A stretch of DNA of 18,170 bases, from the NCBI GenBank assembly GCA_021802685.1, contig JAJZRM010000011.1:1-18170 (forward strand), given 5' to 3'. Both the position numbers and the translations under genes were made by a program. The notes beneath the pieces are model-generated. The model was not told the origin of the DNA, did not search any database, and saw only the letters and a program-made list of their open reading frames with translations. Shown here in pieces: positions 7,665-13,559 of this stretch. Numbering within the stretch: the first letter of the stretch is position 1; the number at the start of each line of letters is the position of its first letter. The DNA is from Deltaproteobacteria bacterium. GTDB taxonomy: Bacteria > Desulfobacterota > Deferrimicrobia > Deferrimicrobiales > Deferrimicrobiaceae.

Positions 7665-8622
7665 CGGGGCACGGCGGCTCCCGCCCCTCGAGGACCGCGA
7701 CGAGGTTTTCCGCGGCCAACCGGCCCATCGCCTCCCGGGCGTCCCTCGTGGCGCTGCCGATGTGCGGGGACAGCGCCGTCGACTTCGCCGCCAGCAGCGC
7801 CGGATGGACCCGCGGCTCCTTCTCGTAGACGTCGATTCCCGCGCCGAAGATCCTCCCCTCCGCCAAAGCCTCCGCGAGCGCCTCTTCCGCCACCACTTCG
7901 CCGCGGGAGATGTTCACGAGGACCGCCGTCCGGCGCATCCGCGCCAGGCGTTCCCGGGAGATCAGCCCCCGCGTCTCCGGATTCAACGGCACGCACAGCA
8001 CGACGAAGTCGCTCTCCGCGAGGAGGGCGTCTAGATCGCGGAACGCCGCCCCCAGCTCCGCCTCCGTCGCCGGGGGAAGCCGGCGCCTGCCGTTGTAGAG
8101 CACCCGCATCGAGAATCCCCTGGACCGGCGGGCCACGGCCGCGCCGATCTTCCCCATCCCCACGATTCCCAGCGTCTTTCCGGCGACGGGAACGCCGAGA
8201 AACCCCCACGGGTCCCACCCGGTCCACCGTCCTTCCCGGATGTGCCGCTCGGCCTCCGGAAGCTTCCGCGCCGCGGCGAGCAGAAGGGCGAACCCAAGGT
8301 CCGCCGTCGCGTCCGTCAGGACGTCGGGGGTGTTGCACACGCGGATCCCCCGCCGGGTCGCCTCCGCCACGTCGATGTTGTTCACCCCCACGGCGAAGAT
8401 CGATATCACCTCGAGGGCGGAACCGGCCGCGTTCATCAGATCGCCGTCGACCCGGTCCGGCAAGGTGCAAAGGATACCCGAGGCGCCCCGCGCGCGGCGG
8501 AGGAGCTCCTCCCGCGCCATCGTCCCATCCGGCGGCGGGTCCCCCGCCCGGAACCGCGAAGCCAGCGCATCGAACGGAACCCCCGGCAGCCGCCGGGTCA
8601 CCACGATCGCACGCGCTTCCAT
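7657..8622 (-). CDS. D-2-hydroxyacid dehydrogenase (glyoxylate/hydroxypyruvate reductase type)
   Basis: This 321-residue NAD(P)-dependent enzyme probably reduces glyoxylate, hydroxypyruvate or a related 2-oxoacid to the D-hydroxyacid. Motifs in order are FAVGVNNIDV, NTPDVLTDATAD, the Rossmann GMGKIG (155-160), VPLNPETRGLI, NISRG with substrate-binding Arg240, DVYEKEP with Glu269, and SPHIGSAT with catalytic His287. The second beta strand ends LYNGRRR, with no acidic residue and clustered Arg, which points to NADP(H) preference. ATG 8622 lies behind GGAGGGGGG. An AT-rich tract (8649-8660) containing TATAAT on this strand (8657-8652) may be its -10, but no -35 stands out. Exact substrate is not resolved; hydroxypyruvate/glyoxylate reductase is the best guess. 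Confidence 0.88.
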   Translation of the reverse strand: MEARAIVVTRRLPGVPFDALASRFRAGDPPPDGTMAREELLRRARGASGILCTLPDRVDGDLMNAAGSALEVISIFAVGVNNIDVAEATRRGIRVCNTPDVLTDATADLGFALLLAAARKLPEAERHIREGRWTGWDPWGFLGVPVAGKTLGIVGMGKIGAAVARRSRGFSMRVLYNGRRRLPPATEAELGAAFRDLDALLAESDFVVLCVPLNPETRGLISRERLARMRRTAVLVNISRGEVVAEEALAEALAEGRIFGAGIDVYEKEPRVHPALLAAKSTALSPHIGSATRDAREAMGRLAAENLVAVLEGREPPCPVN

Positions 8623-8669
8623 GCACCCCCCTCCGTAAACGAAAGATATTTATTATATACTCCCCCGAT

Positions 8670-8697
8670 TTGACAGGGGTTAAGGGTAAGGTATAAT
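8670..8697 (+). promoter_or_regulatory. Sigma-70-type promoter of the gap-tpiA-secG operon
   Basis: A perfect TTGACA (8670-8675) and a perfect TATAAT (8692-8697) are separated by 16 bases. Transcription would start near 8704 and give a leader of about 49 bases before the gap ATG. Consensus hexamers in this GC-rich sequence suggest strong constitutive expression, as expected for a glycolytic gene. Confidence 0.88.
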
Positions 8698-8752
8698 CAC
8701 GTTTTCCCGGTGGCATCATTCCAAGAAACGCATCCCCAAGGAGGTGTGCGCC

Positions 8753-9757
8753 ATGGCCGTGAAGGTAGGCATCAACGGGTTCGGGCGGATCGGACGGAAC
8801 TTCTTCAGGGCCGCCTACAAGGATCCCTCCCTGGAGATCGTCGCCGTCAACGACATCACCGATGCCAAAACGCTGGCCCACCTCCTGCAGTACGACTCCA
8901 TCCACGGCCGGTTCGAGGAGCCCGTCTCCGCGAAGGATAACGCCATCGTGGTCGCCGGGAAAGAGATCCGGGTCCTGGCGTGCAAGGACCCCTCCGAGCT
9001 GCCTTGGGGAAAACTGGGCGTCGAGGTCGTCATCGAATCCACCGGGAAGTTCACCGACCGCGAAGGGTGCGAGAAGCACCTCAAGGCGGGCGCCCGGCGC
9101 GTCATCATCTCCGCTCCTGCGAAAGGGGAAGACGCCACGTTCGTCATGGGCGTCAACGAAAAGACGTTCGACCCGGAAAAGCACCGAATCATCTCCAACG
9201 CCTCCTGCACCACGAACTGCCTCGCCCCGGTGGCCAAGGTGCTGCTGGACAACTTCGGCATCGAGCGGGGGCTGATGACCACGATCCACGCCTACACGAA
9301 CGACCAGAAGATCCTCGACCTTCCCCACAAGGATCTCCGCAGGGCGCGCGCCGCCGGCATGTCGATGATCCCGACGACCACCGGAGCCGCCAAGGCCGTC
9401 GCCCTGGTCATTCCCGAGTTGAAGGGGAAACTCGACGGGATGGCGATCCGCGTCCCGACCCCGAACGTGTCGGTCGTCGACCTGACCGCCGAGCTGTCGA
9501 AGGCCGCCACGGCCGAGGAGATCAACGCCGCGATGAAGAAGGCCGCGGAAGGGCCGCTGAAGGGGATCCTCCAATACGTGGTCGAACCGCTGGTCTCCGT
9601 CGACTTCAACCACGACCCGTGCTCCTCCGCCTTCGACGCGCTCTCCACGAAGGTCATCGCGGGCAAGATGGCGAAGGTGCTCGCCTGGTACGACAACGAG
9701 TGGGGGTACTCCTGCCGCCTGGTCGACCTGGCGAAGCACGTTTCCCGGGCAAGGTAG
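8753..9757 (+). CDS. gap: Type I glyceraldehyde-3-phosphate dehydrogenase
   Basis: This enzyme oxidises and phosphorylates glyceraldehyde 3-phosphate to 1,3-bisphosphoglycerate with NAD+, or runs in reverse for gluconeogenesis. The 334-residue product has the N-terminal NAD motif INGFGRIGR (7-15). Asp34 (AVND) is the residue that normally favours NAD. The active site SNASCTTNC has Cys152, with partner His179 in TIHAY. DNEWGYSCRLVDL is the expected C-terminal signature. ATG 8753 is preceded by a perfect AAGGAGG with 8-base spacing; a GTG three codons upstream is less likely because it overlaps the Shine-Dalgarno sequence. It is the first gene of an operon that continues, after the inverted-repeat element, into tpiA and secG. 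No pgk follows it. Confidence 0.98.
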   Translation: MAVKVGINGFGRIGRNFFRAAYKDPSLEIVAVNDITDAKTLAHLLQYDSIHGRFEEPVSAKDNAIVVAGKEIRVLACKDPSELPWGKLGVEVVIESTGKFTDREGCEKHLKAGARRVIISAPAKGEDATFVMGVNEKTFDPEKHRIISNASCTTNCLAPVAKVLLDNFGIERGLMTTIHAYTNDQKILDLPHKDLRRARAAGMSMIPTTTGAAKAVALVIPELKGKLDGMAIRVPTPNVSVVDLTAELSKAATAEEINAAMKKAAEGPLKGILQYVVEPLVSVDFNHDPCSSAFDALSTKVIAGKMAKVLAWYDNEWGYSCRLVDLAKHVSRAR

Positions 9758-9763
9758 CGCTAA

Positions 9764-10055
9764 GTGCTCCAATTCATAAATACGGTGGCATTCGAGCGCC
9801 GGCCGCTCCCGGCCATCCATGGCCTCCGCGGCACTCGGCCATCCATGGCCATCGCTGCCGACCCCGGCGGAGTTGTGCCCCTCTCGCCGAGCAAGGCGGA
9901 TCGTATCGGCTTCCGGGGGTACCCCAGGAAACGTTCTTTGTTCGAGAGAGGGGCTCTCCTTGCGCCGTACCTCACAGTACGCCTCAGTCGCGCGCCTTGC
10001 CGGATGCGGCGCATCGACGCTCTCGGTGCGTCACCGTATTTATGAACTGGAGCAC
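9764..10055. repeat. 292-bp non-coding element with 24-bp terminal inverted repeats
   Basis: The gap-tpiA spacer is almost entirely one element. Its left arm (9764-9787) and the reverse complement of its right arm (10032-10055) match at 23 of 24 positions, sharing the core TTCATAAATACGGTG. The match stops abruptly at both ends. The AT-rich arms contrast with a GC-rich interior that holds two direct copies of CGGCCATCCATGGCC (9810-9824 and 9836-9850), a GGGGTACCCC palindrome (9918-9927) and short hairpins. No transposase or conserved protein is encoded; open frames crossing it look like chance. No target-site duplication longer than one or two bases is visible. It may be a MITE-like repeat, a structured intercistronic RNA, or a genome-dispersed palindromic unit. 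The inverted repeat itself is certain, its nature is not. Confidence 0.8.
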
Positions 10056-10059
10056 CAAA

Positions 10060-10809
10060 ATGCGCGTTCCGGTCATCGCGGGAAACTGGAAGATGTACAA
10101 GACCGCCGGGGAAGCCGCGGCCTTCGCGAAGGCGTTCCTGCCGCTGGTGGCGGGCGTCCGGGAGGTCGAGATCGTCCTCGCGCCGCCGTTCCCGTCGATC
10201 GCCGCGGTCGCCGACCTCGTCCGGCGGAGCGGCGTCTTCGTCGCTTCCCAGAACGTCCACTTCGCGGACGAGGGAGCGTACACCGGGGAAGTCTCTCCCC
10301 GCATGGTGAAGGACGCGGGAGCGTCGCACTGCATCATCGGGCACTCCGAGCGCCGGCAGTATTTCGCGGAAACCGACGATTCGGCGAACCGGAAGGTCCG
10401 GGCGGCCCTCGCCGCGGGGCTCACCCCCATCTTTTGCCTGGGGGAAACCTTGGCGGAACGGAAGGCCGGGAAGACTTTCGACGTGGTCGAGCGGCAGATT
10501 CGCGGCGGTCTGAAGGATATCCCCGGCCCGGACGGCCCGAAGGTCGTCGTCGCCTACGAACCGGTATGGGCCATCGGAACCGGCGTGACGGCGACGCCGG
10601 AACAGGCGCAGGAGGTCCACGCCTTCCTGCGCGGCCTCCTGAAGGAGCGGTTCGGAAGCGCGGCGGCGGCCGTGCGGATCCTCTACGGGGGTTCCGTCAA
10701 GCCGGACAACATCGCCACGCTGATGGCGAAAGAGGATATCGACGGCGCCCTCGTCGGCGGCGCCAGCCTTGCCGCCGACTCGTTCGCCCGGATCGTGAAG
10801 TTCAAATAA
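10060..10809 (+). CDS. tpiA: Triosephosphate isomerase
   Basis: TpiA interconverts dihydroxyacetone phosphate and glyceraldehyde 3-phosphate. The 249-residue product contains AGNWKM with Asn9 and Lys11, IIGHSERR with catalytic His95, and AYEPVWAIGTG with catalytic Glu167 plus the mobile loop. Phosphate-binding YGGSVKP and GALVGGASL follow near the end. All expected catalytic residues are present and length is normal. ATG 10060 lies four bases beyond the end of the inverted-repeat element. The only Shine-Dalgarno-like sequence, GGAG at 10049-10052, is inside the right repeat arm with 7-base spacing. The next gene, secG, begins 23 bases after the stop. Confidence 0.98.
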   Translation: MRVPVIAGNWKMYKTAGEAAAFAKAFLPLVAGVREVEIVLAPPFPSIAAVADLVRRSGVFVASQNVHFADEGAYTGEVSPRMVKDAGASHCIIGHSERRQYFAETDDSANRKVRAALAAGLTPIFCLGETLAERKAGKTFDVVERQIRGGLKDIPGPDGPKVVVAYEPVWAIGTGVTATPEQAQEVHAFLRGLLKERFGSAAAAVRILYGGSVKPDNIATLMAKEDIDGALVGGASLAADSFARIVKFK

Positions 10810-10832
10810 CCGTCAAGAAAGCGAAAAGAAAA

Positions 10833-11180
10833 ATGTACACGCTACTCGTCATCGTGCACGTGATCGTCTCGATCGCCATGATCCTCGTCATCCTCCTGCA
10901 GACCGGGAAAGGATCCGATATCGGCGCGGTCTTCGGCGGAGGGTCCTCCCAGACCCTGTTCGGTTCCACCGGGCCCACCAGTTTCCTCAGCAAGCTGACG
11001 GCGGGGGCGGCGATCCTCTTCATGATCACGTCCCTTTTCCTGGCCTACTTCTCCGGCAGCGGGTCTCCCGGAAGCATCATGAGGGGCGGAAGCCCCGTCA
11101 CGACGTCGCCCGGTCCGGCGCCCGCGCCCGCGCCCGCCGCGCCTCCGGCGGGAACCCCCGCCGCGCCTTCGGCGAAGTAG
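10833..11180 (+). CDS. secG: Preprotein translocase subunit SecG
   Basis: SecG is a small inner-membrane subunit that assists SecYEG in protein export. The 115-residue protein has two transmembrane helices (about residues 3-22 and 52-72) flanking the conserved cytoplasmic loop LLQTGKGSDIGAVFGGGSSQTLFGS. The last 30 residues are a Pro/Ala-rich tail (APAPAPAAPPAGTP), likely disordered. ATG 10833 has only a weak purine-rich region upstream, so translation may depend partly on coupling to tpiA. It is the final gene before the terminator at 11217. A tpiA-secG neighbourhood is common in bacteria. Confidence 0.95.
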   Translation: MYTLLVIVHVIVSIAMILVILLQTGKGSDIGAVFGGGSSQTLFGSTGPTSFLSKLTAGAAILFMITSLFLAYFSGSGSPGSIMRGGSPVTTSPGPAPAPAPAAPPAGTPAAPSAK

Positions 11181-11191
11181 TAGAGCGAAAA

Positions 11192-11207
11192 GCGCCCTGC
11201 CGGGCGC
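11192..11207 (+). other. Short GC-rich hairpin after secG
   Basis: GCGCCC and GGGCGC form a perfect 6-bp stem around a TGCC loop, 11 bases after the secG stop. It has no T-run, so it is not a terminator itself. It may protect the 3' end of the mRNA together with the terminator that follows. Confidence 0.45.
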
Positions 11208-11216
11208 GCCACCAAC

Positions 11217-11255
11217 AAAAAACCCCGGTGGTTTCCCACCGGGGCTCTCGTTTTT
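11217..11255. terminator. Bidirectional intrinsic terminator between secG and csp
   Basis: A perfect 9-bp stem, CCCCGGTGG (11223-11231) with CCACCGGGG (11236-11244), closes a 4-base loop. On the plus strand it is followed six bases later by TTTTT; on the minus strand it runs directly into TTTTTT. It can therefore end both the gap-tpiA-secG transcript and the convergent cold-shock transcript, and looks stronger for the latter. Confidence 0.88.
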
Positions 11256-11289
11256 AAGGGGGTTTTCGTCCCCTAGGGTTTACCGCCCG

Positions 11290-11490
11290 TTACGGCTTGG
11301 TCACGTTGGCGGCCTGCGGGCCCTTGGGGCCTTCCGTGATCTCGAACTCGACGCGCTCGCCCTCCTTCAGGGAGCGGAAGCCGTCCATCTTGATCGCGCT
11401 GAAATGCACGAACACATCCGGCCCGCCTTCCTGTGCGATGAAACCGTACCCCTTCGCGTCGTTGAACCACTTCACCGTTCCTTGTGCCAC
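11290..11490 (-). CDS. Cold-shock domain protein (CspA family)
   Basis: This 66-residue single cold-shock domain binds single-stranded RNA or DNA and usually melts mRNA secondary structure. It carries GTVKWFNDAKGYGFI with the RNP1 motif and DVFVHFSAI with RNP2, then EGERVEFEITEGPKGPQAANV. The start is GTG 11490, 9 bases after a strong AGGAGG; upstream in-frame residues do not resemble the family. A promoter-like TTGACA about 95 bases upstream gives a leader of roughly 65 bases, so cold-induced leader control is possible. The gene ends just before a strong terminator and is probably transcribed alone. The cspA-family copy cannot be told more exactly. Confidence 0.95.
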   Translation of the reverse strand: MAQGTVKWFNDAKGYGFIAQEGGPDVFVHFSAIKMDGFRSLKEGERVEFEITEGPKGPQAANVTKP

Positions 11491-11560
11491 TTCTTCGTAC
11501 CTCCTGACTGGATTCCGCTGACAAACCCGGGCTGAGAGCCAAAAATTTGCAGCATCAATG

Positions 11561-11589
11561 AACGTACCAACCGGGTACTCCGATGTCAA
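11561..11589 (-). promoter_or_regulatory. Probable promoter of the cold-shock gene
   Basis: On the minus strand a perfect TTGACA (11589-11584) is followed after 17 bases by TACGTT (11566-11561), a weak -10 matching consensus at three positions including the first two and last. It sits between the zinc-ribbon gene stop and the cold-shock start. Two tandem 10-base repeats abut the -35. Confidence 0.55.
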
Positions 11590-11590
11590 G

Positions 11591-11610
11591 GGTAATAATC
11601 GGTAATAATC
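11591..11610. repeat. Tandem duplicate of a 10-bp AT-rich unit upstream of the csp promoter
   Basis: GGTAATAATC occurs twice back to back, one helical turn apart, ending one base before the csp -35 hexamer as read on the minus strand. The position fits an UP-element or a protein-binding direct repeat, although this is inference. Confidence 0.6.
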
Positions 11611-11620
11611 GGCTTGCAGC

Positions 11621-11794
11621 CTACCGTTTCCGTATCTCTTCCTGGGCCTTTCCGCACCAGCTGCAGCAGGGCGCCTCGCGGTCGATCCAATGCAGACAAA
11701 GGGGGCACTGCCTCTCCGGCGGAGGGGCGTTCCCTTTTTCCTCGATCACCTCGTCCCATGCCTCCTCGTCGTACTTCCAGTCGTCCCGCCGCAT
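11621..11794 (-). CDS. 57-residue zinc-ribbon protein, function unknown
   Basis: The small acidic-then-basic protein has an N-terminal charged helix-like part (RRDDWKYDEEAWDEVIEEK) and then two cysteine pairs, CPLC (30-33) and CSWC (44-47), spaced as in a treble-clef or zinc-ribbon knuckle, with an extra Cys43. It ends in a basic tail, IRKR. ATG 11794 is preceded by GGGAG with suitable spacing. Upstream residues in the same frame look random and cross the lnt leader. It is divergent from lnt and may be co-transcribed with the cold-shock gene. No specific family was recognised; such proteins often act as small nucleic-acid or protein-interaction modules, but no role is claimed. Confidence 0.65.
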   Translation of the reverse strand: MRRDDWKYDEEAWDEVIEEKGNAPPPERQCPLCLHWIDREAPCCSWCGKAQEEIRKR

Positions 11795-11878
11795 GCGCTC
11801 TCCCGTCGCGTTTCTGCTGTACCCTTTCCTTATCGGAAAGAGGGCGGGGGAAATTCGGTGGATTAATAAACGGCCCGA

Positions 11879-11907
11879 CGGAACCGGTGACGAAATGGCC
11901 GGTTCCG
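11879..11907. promoter_or_regulatory. 9-bp perfect inverted repeat in the lnt leader
   Basis: CGGAACCGG (11879-11887) pairs perfectly with CCGGTTCCG (11899-11907) around an 11-base loop, ending 15 bases before the chosen lnt ATG and overlapping possible GTG starts. It could be an operator or an mRNA hairpin that masks initiation. No regulator is identifiable. Confidence 0.45.
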
Positions 11908-11922
11908 GGTATCGTGTCGGGA

Positions 11923-13485
11923 ATGCGCTCACGTCTTTCTTCCTATCGCTTGCCGCTGCTCTCGGGTTTCTTCCTGGGAACCTCCTTCATTCCGTTCCCG
12001 CCCTGGGCGCTGTTGTTCTGTTTCGTCCCCCTGTGGCTGTTCTGGATCCGGGAGGAGTCGGTCCGGAAGATCCTCTGGAGCGGCTGGCTGGCCCAGTTCC
12101 TCTTCTGCCTGATCAGCTTCCATTGGCTGGCCCAAACGGTGCATGAATTCGGCCGCCTGTCCTGGCCGGCCTCGGCAGCAACCCTGCTCCTGTTCTGCGC
12201 GTTCGGCCACCTGTATTTCGTCCTGGCGGGGTTGGCCTTCGCCCTTCTCCGGGACCGGTTGGGCCTCTCCCGGGGCGCCCAGCTGGCGCTTCTTCCCTGC
12301 GTCACCGCGCTCTGCGGGAGGTATGTCCCCATGATCTTCCCGTGGAACCTCGGGTACCCGTGGCTGCATGCCCGGATGCCCGCGTTCCAGCTGGCAGAGT
12401 TCATGGGGTTCGAGGGATTGGGCGTCCTGACCCTGTTCCTCAACCTCGCCCTGCTGCTGGCCTGGGACCGCCGGAAGGAGCGGCAGGGGGCTATTCTCCT
12501 GGCGGCAACGGCGGCGTTCCTGCTCCTGTTGAACGGAGCGGGACGGCTGGCGGGGAAAGCGATGCCGCCCCCCGACGCGAAGGCGAGGATCCTGGTCGTG
12601 CAGGGGAACGTGGGGAACATCGAAAAGGTCGCCGCGGAGAGCCGCGAGGACGCCCGGAAGGAGATCCTTCGCAGGTATTTCCGGCTGACCTTGCAGGGAC
12701 TCGCGCAGGCGGACGGACGGCCGCCGGATTTCGCGGTATGGCCCGAATCGGCCTTCCCGGACACGATACGTAATCCACCGTGGCGGGCGGGGAACGTCGG
12801 GACCTTGACCGATTTTCTCCGGTCCAACGAGGTCGCCCTGCTCACCGGGGCGCTGCGGTACGACGAAACCGTCGGTAAGAAGGCCAATTCCATGTTTCTC
12901 TTCGACCGGGACGGGCTCCCGGCGGACCAGCCGTACGACAAGGTCCACCTGCTGGTGTTCGGGGAGTACCTTCCGTTCTCCGAACTGTTTCCCCGGGTGA
13001 AAGAATGGTTCCCGCGGACGGCGGATTTCGCCCGCGGGCCCGGGCCCGGAACCCGGAGGATCGGGACTTTGCGGGTGGGACCCCAGATCTGCTACGAGGG
13101 ATTGTTCCCGGACGTTTCCAGGGAACTGGCTGCCCAAGGGGCGCAGGTCTTCGTCAACCTGACGAACGACTCCTGGTTCGGGGACTGGGCGGAACCGCGC
13201 CAGCATCTGGTCCTGACCTTGGCCCGTGGGATCGAGTTCCGCCGGCCCGTCGTCCGCGCGACCAACACCGGCATCACCGCTGCGATGCTGGCGGACGGGA
13301 CCCTTCTCGCGCGCTCCCCGCTGCGCGGGGAGTGGTCCCACACCTACGATATCCCATACAGGAAAGAGCCGCTTTCCACGTTTTACCAGAAGTACGGGTA
13401 TCGGCTCGTGCCCGCCGTTCTCTGGCTGGCGGCGGGAGCCGCCCTGGCGGTGGGACGGAAGCGGAAACCGGGGAACCCGGCTTAA
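11923..13485 (+). CDS. lnt: Apolipoprotein N-acyltransferase (Lnt)
   Basis: Lnt adds the third acyl chain to the N-terminal cysteine of lipoproteins in the inner membrane, preparing them for Lol export. The 520-residue protein has about six hydrophobic helices in residues 10-210 and then a periplasmic nitrilase domain. The catalytic triad is visible as Glu275 (VWPESAFP), Lys340 (YDKVHLLVFGEYLP) and Cys390 (GPQICYEGLFP); Glu348 and TNDSWFGD are also conserved. A final helix lies near residues 495-512. The start is uncertain. ATG 11923 has a poor ribosome binding site, and in-frame GTGs at 11914 and 11887 are possible, the latter before the leader hairpin. The convergent neighbour encodes a lipoprotein, a fitting but possibly coincidental partner. 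Confidence 0.95.
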   Translation: MRSRLSSYRLPLLSGFFLGTSFIPFPPWALLFCFVPLWLFWIREESVRKILWSGWLAQFLFCLISFHWLAQTVHEFGRLSWPASAATLLLFCAFGHLYFVLAGLAFALLRDRLGLSRGAQLALLPCVTALCGRYVPMIFPWNLGYPWLHARMPAFQLAEFMGFEGLGVLTLFLNLALLLAWDRRKERQGAILLAATAAFLLLLNGAGRLAGKAMPPPDAKARILVVQGNVGNIEKVAAESREDARKEILRRYFRLTLQGLAQADGRPPDFAVWPESAFPDTIRNPPWRAGNVGTLTDFLRSNEVALLTGALRYDETVGKKANSMFLFDRDGLPADQPYDKVHLLVFGEYLPFSELFPRVKEWFPRTADFARGPGPGTRRIGTLRVGPQICYEGLFPDVSRELAAQGAQVFVNLTNDSWFGDWAEPRQHLVLTLARGIEFRRPVVRATNTGITAAMLADGTLLARSPLRGEWSHTYDIPYRKEPLSTFYQKYGYRLVPAVLWLAAGAALAVGRKRKPGNPA

Positions 13486-13520
13486 AATAAACCCGGCCCC
13501 TTGCGGGGCCGGGTTCTCCT
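13484..13520. terminator. Bidirectional intrinsic terminator between lnt and the decaheme cytochrome
   Basis: An 11-bp perfect stem, AACCCGGCCCC (13490-13500) and GGGGCCGGGTT (13505-13515), closes a TTGC loop immediately after the lnt stop. On the minus strand it is followed by TTTATTTTA, a good U-tract for ending the cytochrome transcript. The plus-strand tract (TTCTCCTT) is weaker. Confidence 0.85.
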
Positions 13521-13559
13521 TGCGATTTGCTTTCCGAATCTTACATCATTGCCCTTCCG

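Noticed and set aside
5066..7828. 920-codon plus-strand open frame opposite the FAD dehydrogenase and nuclease
   Set aside because: It contains no recognisable domain and lies antisense to two well-supported genes and in another frame over the lipoprotein.
9810..9850. CRISPR-like repeats
   Set aside because: Only two 15-bp copies with one short spacer, no further units and no cas genes.
9764..10045. 93-codon open frame inside the gap-tpiA element
   Set aside because: It starts inside the inverted repeat without a ribosome binding site and its product has no motif; the sequence is better explained as a structured non-coding element.
9758..10062. Insertion sequence with target-site duplication
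   Set aside because: No transposase and no convincing duplication next to the inverted-repeat ends (TAA on the left, CAA on the right).
11192..11207. Separate terminator directly after secG
   Set aside because: The GC-rich 6-bp hairpin lacks a T-run; the real terminator is the longer stem starting at 11223.
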